Shown one piece after another: positions 57,492 through 64,000 of a stretch of DNA of 64,000 nt. Made by a program: the position numbers and the translations under genes. Position 1 is the stretch's first letter. Each line of letters starts with the position of its first letter. The notes under the pieces are model-generated. The model saw only the letters and a program-made list of their open reading frames with translations, was not told the origin of the DNA and did no database searches. This DNA is from Acidibrevibacterium fodinaquatile (GTDB taxonomy: Bacteria; Pseudomonadota; Alphaproteobacteria; Acetobacterales; Acetobacteraceae): assembly GCF_003352165.1 (NCBI RefSeq), contig NZ_CP029176.1:744001-808000 (forward strand). Direction: 5' to 3'.

Positions 57492-58574
57492 TCAGGCGGC
57501 TTGTGCGGTCTGGTTGGTCGTGTTGCGTTTGGCATCATCGGCATAACGCCGCGCCATCGCTGCCAGTGGGAGTGGTGCGATCTTCGGCGCCATGCCGGCG
57601 GCGCCGAACGCCTCGAAACGGCTGAGACAAAGCGCTTCGAGTGCGGCCATGGCCGGTTTGAGAAACGCCCTCGGGTCAAACTCCGCCGCGTGCTCGGTGG
57701 CCATTTTGCGAAACTGCCCAGCCATCGCGAGACGGCAATCGGTATCGATATTGATCTTGCGCACGCCGAAGCGAATCCCCTCGACGATCTCCGCGACCGG
57801 CACCCCCCAGGTCTGCGGCATCGCGCCACCGAAGCGGTTGAAAATGTCCTGCAGCTCCTGCGGCACCGAAGACGAGCCATGCATGACGAGATGCGTGTTC
57901 GGCAAACGCGCATGGATCGCCTTGACAATTTCCATCGCGAGAATGTCACCGCTCGGCGCGCGGTTGAATTTATAGGCGCCATGGCTGGTGCCGATCGCAA
58001 CCGCCAACGCGTCAACACCGGTGCGCGTGACGAAATCGAAGGCCTGATCAGGATCGGTGAGCAATTGCGCACGATCGAGCACACCCTCGGCGCCATGTCC
58101 GTCCTCGGCCTCGCCATGGCCGCTCTCGAGCGAGCCGAGGCAGCCGAGTTCGCCCTCGACCGAGACCCCGACGCTGTGCGCAAGTCGCACCACTTCCGCC
58201 GTCACGTTGACATTATAGGCATAGTCAGCGGGTGTTTTGCCGTCGGCAAGCAACGAACCGTCCATCATCACCGAGGTAAAACCGTTCTGGATGGCGGAAA
58301 GACACGTCGCAACCCGCTCGCCATGATCTTGGTGCAAGCAAAGCGGAATTTCGGGATAGGTCTCAACCACCGCCGCCACCATGTGGCGCAGCATCGCATC
58401 GCCGGCATAGGCGCGGGCGCCGCGGCTCGCCTGGATAATGACGGGCGCGGCGGCTTTGCGCGCCGCGTTCATGATGGCGAGCAACTGCTCCATGTTATTG
58501 ATGTTGAATGCCGGTACGCCATAACGATACTCAGCGGCGTGGTCGAGCAATTGGCGAAGAGTGATAAGAGACAT
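57492..58574 (-). CDS. fba: Fructose/sedoheptulose-bisphosphate aldolase, class II
   Basis: 360 residues, cbbA in this context. It joins triose phosphates (and erythrose 4-phosphate). CLHQDHGE, the early zinc ligands, and later [17 protein letters not shown] and [18 protein letters not shown] (phosphate binding) are diagnostic. Its stop lies 27 nt before the cbbL start. Confidence 0.96.
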   Translation of the reverse strand: MSLITLRQLLDHAAEYRYGVPAFNINNMEQLLAIMNAARKAAAPVIIQASRGARAYAGDAMLRHMVAAVVETYPEIPLCLHQDHGERVATCLSAIQNGFTSVMMDGSLLADGKTPADYAYNVNVTAEVVRLAHSVGVSVEGELGCLGSLESGHGEAEDGHGAEGVLDRAQLLTDPDQAFDFVTRTGVDALAVAIGTSHGAYKFNRAPSGDILAMEIVKAIHARLPNTHLVMHGSSSVPQELQDIFNRFGGAMPQTWGVPVAEIVEGIRFGVRKINIDTDCRLAMAGQFRKMATEHAAEFDPRAFLKPAMAALEALCLSRFEAFGAAGMAPKIAPLPLAAMARRYADDAKRNTTNQTAQAA

Positions 58575-58615
58575 GGGCTTTCTCTCCGAGTTTAACGGAA
58601 GGACGCGATATCCGC

Positions 58616-60637
58616 TCAGGGTGCGGCGTCAGCGAGGCCGAGCAGTGTCCGGCCGCGCGCCGCGATCGCTGCCGCCGTCAGGCCGAAATGCGCATAAAGC
58701 TCGCCCGCCGGGGCGGACGCGCCAAAACCCCGCAAGCCAACGACATTCGCCTCGCTTCCGACATAACGCGCCCAACCGAAGGGCGATGCCGCCTCGATCG
58801 CAAGACGCGGCACCCCGCCGAGCACATGGGCGCGGTAGGCTGCGCTCTGTTCATCGAACAGCGTAAAGCACGGCATCGAAATCACCGCGGTGGGAACGCC
58901 ACTTTTTTCGAGACTTTTGCGTGCATCAAGTGCGATCGCGACTTCCGAGCCGGAGGCGATCAAGGTCAGGCGCCGCGCCCCGCTCGCCTCCGCCAACACA
59001 TAGGCACCGCGCGCGGCAAGTGGCTCGGTGGCGTCGCCCTCGCGGAGCAATGGCAGCGCCTGGCGCGAGAGCGCGAGCAGCGAAGGCCGCGCCGTCTCGC
59101 GCAGCGCCGCCTCCCAGCATTCCGCCGTTTCGATCGCATCGGCGGGACGAAAGACCAAAAGATTAGGCATGGCGCGCAAGGCCGCGAGATGCTCGATGGG
59201 CTGATGTGTCGGCCCGTCCTCGCCAAGGCCGATACTGTCATGCGTCATCACGTAGATCACCCGCAATCCCATCAGCGCCGAGAGCCGGATGGCGCCGCGC
59301 GCGTAATCGGAAAAGGCGAGGAAGGTGCCGCCATACGGGATGAACCCGCGATGGAGCGCAATCCCGTTCATCGCCGCCGCCATGGCATGTTCGCGTACGC
59401 CATAATGAAGATAGCGCCCGGAAAAATCACCCGGCCGCACCGGGGTCATGCCGCGCGCGAGGGTATTGTTGGAGTGCGTGAGATCCGCCGAGCCGCCAAG
59501 CAATTCGGGCAGATGAGACGCAATCACGTCCAGCACCGCTTCACTCGCCTTGCGCGTTGCAACGTTGGGGCGCGACGCCAGCAGCGATTGCCGGTACTCT
59601 GCCAAAGCCGGCGCCAGAGTCTCAGGGAGCGCAAGGCTTTCCGCGCGGGCGAAAAATTCGCGGCAATCGGCCGGGGCCTCGGCAAAACTCTTCTCCCACG
59701 CCCGCCGGAGCGGACGCGAGCGCCGGCCGGCGGCACGCCAGGCCGCGAGAATGTCGGGCGGGATCTCGAAAGGAGGCGCCTCCCAAGGCAAGGTGGCGCG
59801 CGCCTTGGCGATTTCGTCGGCGCCGAGCGGCGCCCCATGAACGCCCGCCGTGCCCTGTTTTCCCGGCGCGCCGAAACCGATCACCGTGCGGCAGGCGATC
59901 AGCGACGGACGGGGATCACGCCGCGCGGCGGCGATCGCCCGCGCCACCGCCTCCGGATCATGCCCGTCCACCGCCTGCGCCTGCCAGCCATAAGCGGTGA
60001 AGCGAAGCAGCGTGTCATCGGACATCGCAAGCGAGGTCGGGCCGTCAATCGAGATGTGATTGTCATCATAAAGCACGATCAGGCGGCCAAGGCCGAGATG
60101 GCCAGCGAGCGAGGCCGCCTCATGCGAAATTCCCTCCATCAGACAGCCATCACCGGCGATCACGTAGGTCCAGTGATCGACGTATTGTCGCCCCCAACGC
60201 GTGGCGAGCATCGCTTCCGCGAGCGCCATGCCGACGGCGTTGGCAAAGCCTTGACCGAGCGGGCCGGTCGTCGTCTCGACGCCGGCGGTGTGGCCGTATT
60301 CGGGATGGCCCGGGGTTTTCGCGCCGAGCGTGCGAAAGCGCATCAGCTCATCGCGTGTCATCGCGGGAAAGCCGGTGAGATAAAGCAGAGCGTAGAGCAG
60401 CATCGAACCATGCCCGGCAGAGAGCACGAAGCGGTCGCGATCCGGCCAGTCCGGCGCTTGCGGGTCAAATTTCAAAAATTGCGTCCAGAGCACCGTCGCG
60501 ACATCGGCCATGCCCATCGGCATGCCGGGATGGCCCGATTGCGCGCGCTCAACGGCATCCATCGCGAGCGCGCGAATGGCGTTGGCGAGATCGCGGTCGG
60601 TTGTCGTGCCGGGCATGGCTTTTGCGGAATGGTTCAC
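58616..60637 (-). CDS. tkt: Transketolase
   Basis: 673 residues, cbbT in this context. The GTG start at 60637 was chosen because GAGG lies 8-9 nt before; an ATG at 60616 is an alternative. It moves two-carbon units between sugar phosphates. The thiamine diphosphate motif [20 protein letters not shown] and [16 protein letters not shown], then [19 protein letters not shown], are diagnostic. It starts 11 nt after the prk stop. Confidence 0.97.
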   Translation of the reverse strand: MNHSAKAMPGTTTDRDLANAIRALAMDAVERAQSGHPGMPMGMADVATVLWTQFLKFDPQAPDWPDRDRFVLSAGHGSMLLYALLYLTGFPAMTRDELMRFRTLGAKTPGHPEYGHTAGVETTTGPLGQGFANAVGMALAEAMLATRWGRQYVDHWTYVIAGDGCLMEGISHEAASLAGHLGLGRLIVLYDDNHISIDGPTSLAMSDDTLLRFTAYGWQAQAVDGHDPEAVARAIAAARRDPRPSLIACRTVIGFGAPGKQGTAGVHGAPLGADEIAKARATLPWEAPPFEIPPDILAAWRAAGRRSRPLRRAWEKSFAEAPADCREFFARAESLALPETLAPALAEYRQSLLASRPNVATRKASEAVLDVIASHLPELLGGSADLTHSNNTLARGMTPVRPGDFSGRYLHYGVREHAMAAAMNGIALHRGFIPYGGTFLAFSDYARGAIRLSALMGLRVIYVMTHDSIGLGEDGPTHQPIEHLAALRAMPNLLVFRPADAIETAECWEAALRETARPSLLALSRQALPLLREGDATEPLAARGAYVLAEASGARRLTLIASGSEVAIALDARKSLEKSGVPTAVISMPCFTLFDEQSAAYRAHVLGGVPRLAIEAASPFGWARYVGSEANVVGLRGFGASAPAGELYAHFGLTAAAIAARGRTLLGLADAAP

Positions 60638-60648
60638 GTGCGGTGTCC

Positions 60649-61524
60649 TCAACGCGCGCGGCGGCGGCGTTCCATCAGTTGCAGGATGAGCGGCGTCAGA
60701 ATGAGCTGCATCGCGAGATCGAGCTTGCCGCCCGGAATGACGATGGAATTGGCGCGCGACATGAAGCTGTCATGGATCATCGAGACCAGATAAGGAAAAT
60801 CGATGCCGCGCGGATTGGCAAAGCGGATGACGACGAGCGATTCGTCGGCGGTCGGGATCCAGCGCGCGATGAACGGGTTCGAGGTATCGACCGTCGGCAC
60901 GCGCTGGAAATTGATGTCGGTGACAGCGAATTGGGGAATGATGTAATGCACGTAATCCGGCATCCGGCGGAGGATGGTGTCCATCACGGCTTCCGTCGAA
61001 TAGCCGCGTGTCGCGCGATCGCGATGGATTTTTTGGATCCATTCGAGATTGAGCACCGGCACGACGCCGATCTTGAGATCAGCGTGGCGCGCGACATTAA
61101 CCTCGTCGGTGATCACCGCGCCATGCAGGCCTTCATAGAACAGAACATCACTGCCTTCCGGCAGGTCACGCCACGCGGTGAAGGTGCCGGGTGCGGCGCC
61201 ATAACGCTCGGCTTCGATCGCGTCATGAACATAATGGCGATAGCGCCCGACGCCGCTTTCGCCATAGCGTGCGAATAAAGCCTCGAGTTCGGCAAAAAGA
61301 TTGGAGTCCGGCCCGAAATGGCTGAAATGATGGTTGCCGCGCGCGGTTTCTTCTTCCATCCGGGCCTTCATCGCGGTGCGGTCGTAGCGATGGAAGGCGT
61401 CACCCTCGATATAGGCGGCTTCGATCTTTTCACGGCGAAAAATCTGCTCGAACGTGTGCTTGACCGTCGTCGTGCCAGCGCCCGAGGAGCCGGTGACGGA
61501 AATGATCGGATGGCTCAGCGACAT
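60649..61524 (-). CDS. prk: Phosphoribulokinase
   Basis: 291 residues, cbbP. It makes ribulose 1,5-bisphosphate, the RuBisCO substrate. The P-loop GSSGAGTTT lies at 12-20. [10 protein letters not shown] and [15 protein letters not shown] (Walker B Asp/Glu region) and [17 protein letters not shown] are typical of the bacterial octameric enzyme. It overlaps the fbp end by 10 nt, so they are co-translated. Confidence 0.97.
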   Translation of the reverse strand: MSLSHPIISVTGSSGAGTTTVKHTFEQIFRREKIEAAYIEGDAFHRYDRTAMKARMEEETARGNHHFSHFGPDSNLFAELEALFARYGESGVGRYRHYVHDAIEAERYGAAPGTFTAWRDLPEGSDVLFYEGLHGAVITDEVNVARHADLKIGVVPVLNLEWIQKIHRDRATRGYSTEAVMDTILRRMPDYVHYIIPQFAVTDINFQRVPTVDTSNPFIARWIPTADESLVVIRFANPRGIDFPYLVSMIHDSFMSRANSIVIPGGKLDLAMQLILTPLILQLMERRRRAR

Positions 61525-62573
61525 GGCGCAAGCTCCCGATCGGTGCGAAACAAGCCGCGCCGGCCGAACAGCGGCGCGCGCTCGGCGATCGCGAGTTCGC
61601 CGGCGTAATAGGCGCGCACGCGGGCGACCTTGTCGTCGGCGCCGAAAATCAGTGGTGTGCGCTGATGCAAACTGGTTGGCGTGCGCGAAAGAATGGGGGC
61701 AACCCCGTCGCTCGCCGCGCCGCCCGCCTGCTCGATCAGAAACGCGAGCGGGGCGGCTTCGTAAACCAGGCGAAGACGCCCCTCGCGATAGCCCGGGCGG
61801 GCGTCGCCGGGGTAGAGATAGATGCCGCCCCGGAGCAGAATCCGATACGCTTCCGCGACCACCGAGGCGAGCCAGCGGGTGTTGAAATCGGCCCGTCGCG
61901 GCCCCTCGGCGCCGGCCAGGCAGTCATCGATATAGGCGCGAATCGGCGGCTCCCAATGGCGATAATTGGAGGCGTTGATCGCGTATTCGTTGGTCCCACG
62001 CGGCAAGCTGAGGCCGGCGCGGGTGAGCAAGAAGGCGCCGCTCGGCCGGTGCAGCGTGAAGATGTCGGTGCCGCTGCCAAGGCTCAGCACCAGTGCAGTC
62101 TCGGGCCCGTAGATCAGAAATCCGGCGGCGAGTTGCGCGCTCCCGGGGCGCAGCCATTGCTGCGCTGGCGGGAGGGCGGGATCGATTGGCAGGATCGAGA
62201 AAATGCTGCCGAGCGGGGCATTGACGGCGATGTTGGAAGACCCGTCGAGCGGGTCTATGGCGACGGCGAGATGCCCGTCGGCGCGTAGCACAAGCGGCGC
62301 CTCGGCCTCTTCTGAGCCGAGCACCGCAACCGGGGCGTGGCGAAGGGCGGCGACGAACAGATCATGAGCGCGGCGGTCGAGTTCCTTTTGCGCATCGCCG
62401 CTCGGGCTTGCGTCAAGGCCGGCGGCGAGATCGCCGGCGAGGGGGCCGAGGGCGCAAAGCTCGGCGAGTTTCCGCCCGGCTTGCGCACAAGCGAGGACCG
62501 TCGTGGCGATGGCCTCGCGCGCCGGGTCATGCGCTGCCCAGTGGCTGAGATGGTCTTCCAGGGTCTGTTTCAT
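61515..62573 (-). CDS. fbp: Fructose-1,6-bisphosphatase, class I
   Basis: 352 residues, cbbF. The ATG has GGAGG upstream. AVAIDPLDGSSNIAVNAPLGSIFSI holds the metal-binding Asp residues; YPGDARPGYREGRLRLVYEAAPLAFLIEQAGG is the C-terminal signature. It hydrolyses fructose (and likely sedoheptulose) bisphosphate in the Calvin cycle. It is the first gene of the operon and divergent from cbbR. Confidence 0.97.
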   Translation of the reverse strand: MKQTLEDHLSHWAAHDPAREAIATTVLACAQAGRKLAELCALGPLAGDLAAGLDASPSGDAQKELDRRAHDLFVAALRHAPVAVLGSEEAEAPLVLRADGHLAVAIDPLDGSSNIAVNAPLGSIFSILPIDPALPPAQQWLRPGSAQLAAGFLIYGPETALVLSLGSGTDIFTLHRPSGAFLLTRAGLSLPRGTNEYAINASNYRHWEPPIRAYIDDCLAGAEGPRRADFNTRWLASVVAEAYRILLRGGIYLYPGDARPGYREGRLRLVYEAAPLAFLIEQAGGAASDGVAPILSRTPTSLHQRTPLIFGADDKVARVRAYYAGELAIAERAPLFGRRGLFRTDRELAPCR

Positions 62574-62704
62574 CGCTTCCTCCTCCAAGGGATCAAAATT
62601 TCCGTGATCCGGGCGGCGGCGCAATGATCGTTCGCGCTCATTCTCTTGGAAGACATGAATAGTCGCTCTTGTCGATGAAAGCGATTTTAATTAACTTTGT
62701 CGCA
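62574..62704. promoter_or_regulatory. Divergent cbbR / cbb operon control region
   Basis: 131 bp between fbp and cbbR starts, markedly A/T-rich near cbbR. A CbbR binds TNA-N7/8-TNA-type sites; TGA-N8-TTA (62676-62689) is a candidate, near TTAATTAA at 62687-62694. Other matches by chance are possible, so this is only a position for the operator. Confidence 0.5.
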
Positions 62705-63664
62705 ATGAAAAATTTATTGAATAGGGCGCGCCGACGCCTCACCCTGAAGCAGATGCGCGGCTTTGCCGCCATCGTCGAGCACGGCACCATCACCGGCGCC
62801 GCCGCCGCCATCGGGGTGAGCCCGCCGGCGATTTTGCATCAACTCCGCGAGATCGAGGACAGTCTTGGCCTGCCGCTTTTGGAGCGCAGCAACGGCAAAG
62901 CGATCCCGACCGAGGCCGGGCGCGAACTCCTCGCCACCACCGCGCGCATCGAAAGCGAAATCGCCGATTGTCTCGAAGCCATCGCCGCCCTCGCCGGCAT
63001 GCAGCGCGGCCACGTTGCGATCGGGTTGATCAGCACCGCGAAATATTTCGCGCCGAGCGCGCTCGCCGCTTTCAAACGCGTCCATCCCGAGATCGATCTT
63101 CGCCTTCTGGTCGGCAATCGCGGCGAGACGGTGGCGGCGCTCGAGCGTTTCGAAATCGATCTCGCCATCATGGGCCGCCCGCCGGAGCATTTCGAGGTTA
63201 CCGAAATCGCCATCGGCGCCCATCCCCACGTCATCATCGCCGCCCCCGATCATCCGCTCGCCGGACGCGTGGCGATTCCGCCCGCAGCCCTTCTCGATCA
63301 GCCCTTCGTGCTGCGTGAGCCGGGCTCGGGCACGCGCGCTCTCGTGCAGCGCTTCTTTGAGAGCGCCGGTCTCGCCCCCGCCGGCGGGATGGAGTTCGGC
63401 AGCAATGAGACGATCAAGCAAGCGGTGATCGCCGGCATGGGCATCGCGCTGATTTCCGCCCACACCATCGCCGCCGAATGGGCCGACCGGCGAATTGCCA
63501 TTCTCGACGTTGTCGGCTTGCCGATTTTGCGACAATGGTATCTCGTGCGGCGGCGGGAAAAGCGGCTTTTGCCGGCCGCGCGCGCCTTGTGGGAGCATCT
63601 CGTGCGGGAAGGGAGCGCGTTCCTGCCGAGGCTCGATCTCCCCGGCGAGAGCCGTGACGCCTAG
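62705..63664 (+). CDS. cbbR: LysR-type regulator of the CBB operon
   Basis: 319 residues starting MKNLLNRARRRLTLKQMRGF; an in-frame TTG/ATG further upstream (62669/62675) is possible. The HTH reads ITGAAAAIGVSPPAILHQLREIE. The C-terminal co-inducer domain has EIDLRLLVGNRGETVAALERFEIDLAIMGRPPE, typical of CbbR. It senses Calvin-cycle metabolites or NADPH in related bacteria and activates the divergent operon. The stop codon is the first TAG of the 108-bp repeat. Confidence 0.93.
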   Translation: MKNLLNRARRRLTLKQMRGFAAIVEHGTITGAAAAIGVSPPAILHQLREIEDSLGLPLLERSNGKAIPTEAGRELLATTARIESEIADCLEAIAALAGMQRGHVAIGLISTAKYFAPSALAAFKRVHPEIDLRLLVGNRGETVAALERFEIDLAIMGRPPEHFEVTEIAIGAHPHVIIAAPDHPLAGRVAIPPAALLDQPFVLREPGSGTRALVQRFFESAGLAPAGGMEFGSNETIKQAVIAGMGIALISAHTIAAEWADRRIAILDVVGLPILRQWYLVRRREKRLLPAARALWEHLVREGSAFLPRLDLPGESRDA

Positions 63665-63768
63665 AGCGCGATCGGTTTAAGTCGATCACGCTCTACCCCT
63701 ATTTTGGCGAGCAAGTTGGCCGGTTTTGATTGAACAGGATGGTTCAATCAAAACCTACCTTGCTCTAA
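63661..63768. repeat. 108-bp dispersed repeat, copy 2 (inverted relative to copy 1)
   Basis: The reverse complement matches 27548-27655 with four mismatches. It begins CTAGAGCGCGATCG, and TAG at 63662-63664 is the cbbR stop. It carries the same two palindromes and ends 18 nt before the stop of the TonB-like gene at the right edge, so it may act as a terminator for both. Confidence 0.9.
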
Positions 63769-63786
63769 GGGCGGCGCGCCCGGCGA

Positions 63787-64000
63787 TCAGTGCGAGATCG
63801 TAAAATTGAGCGGCACCTCGGCGGTTGCCGGCACCGGGGTTCCGCCACGCGTCGCCGGGACGAAGCGCCATTGCTGCACCGCGTCGATGGCGGCGCGGTC
63901 GAGGGCCGAAAATCCGCTGCTCGTTGCCACCTGCACGGTGTCGGCGCGGCCATCGGCGGTGACATTGACCAACAGCACGACCCGCCCTTGCTCGCGCCGC
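63787..64000 (-). CDS. TonB family protein, C-terminal end (runs off the right edge)
   Basis: 71 residues of the C-terminal domain are visible: RREQGRVVLLVNVTADGRAD, VQVATSSGFSALDRAAIDAV and QQWRFVPATRGGTPVPATAEVPLNF, followed by the stop. This is the TonB C-terminal domain, which contacts the TonB box of outer-membrane receptors. The N-terminal anchor and linker lie outside the window. It is not the missing end of the left-edge gene: the two frames do not join. Confidence 0.88.
   Translation of the reverse strand, partial: RREQGRVVLLVNVTADGRADTVQVATSSGFSALDRAAIDAVQQWRFVPATRGGTPVPATAEVPLNFTISH

Overview
This 64 kb window is a high-GC, densely coding stretch of an alphaproteobacterial genome, most likely from the Acetobacteraceae. 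The family call is an inference. It rests on GC content, red-type form I RuBisCO, 5-aminolevulinate synthase (the alphaproteobacterial C4 route), the mutY / DUF721 / dsbA-like / smc neighbourhood, and intergenic hairpin repeats. No tRNA, rRNA, CRISPR array, transposase or phage gene was seen. There is no gene-free stretch over about 300 bases.

Region by region. 1-633: N-terminal part of a TonB-like protein, running off the left edge. 0.8-5.6 kb: an RraA-like gene, a 222-bp nested palindrome, and a molybdenum hydroxylase operon in the order S-L-M with a form II (AYRGAGR) large subunit. 5.8-8.1 kb: a stand-alone lipoamide-dehydrogenase-like flavoprotein and a class II glutamine amidotransferase. 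7.8-11.2 kb: a mercury-resistance-type locus of merR, a MerR-type promoter with 19-bp spacer, a secreted thioredoxin-fold protein, a membrane protein with a Cys-Cys pair inside a helix, and merA. No merT or merP is present. 11.4-12.3 kb: small conserved genes. 12.4-25.9 kb: a surface polysaccharide region with glycosyltransferases, an FkbM methyltransferase, an acyltransferase, heptose activation genes (hddA and an HddC-GmhB fusion), sugar epimerases, and an oxidoreductase-epimerase fusion. 26-44 kb: mostly housekeeping and metabolic genes, including SMP-30, DUF3237, yraN, an AI-2E-type permease, hemA, a TPR protein, an amidase, a penicillin acylase, an aldehyde dehydrogenase, a CoA transferase, hemB, and prfB with its programmed frameshift. 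44-51.6 kb: smc, a dsbA-like gene, a DUF721 gene, mutY and an MFS exporter. 51.6-63.7 kb: the Calvin-Benson-Bassham cluster fbp-prk-tkt-fba-cbbL-cbbS-cbbX-rpe-(hydrolase)-pgk, with divergent cbbR. The right edge holds the C-terminal end of a second TonB-like gene.

How the parts work together. The CBB genes form a near-complete CO2-fixation operon; only a gap gene is missing from it. A strong hairpin plus T-run between cbbS and cbbX may tune activase relative to RuBisCO. The form II hydroxylase may oxidise CO or, more likely, an unknown substrate. The mer-like locus appears to replace the usual MerT/MerP uptake pair with two different cysteine proteins. Repeats stand out: a 108-bp element present twice in opposite orientation supplies the stop codon of yraN and of cbbR, and a family of A/T-rich hairpins sits at gene 3' ends across the window.
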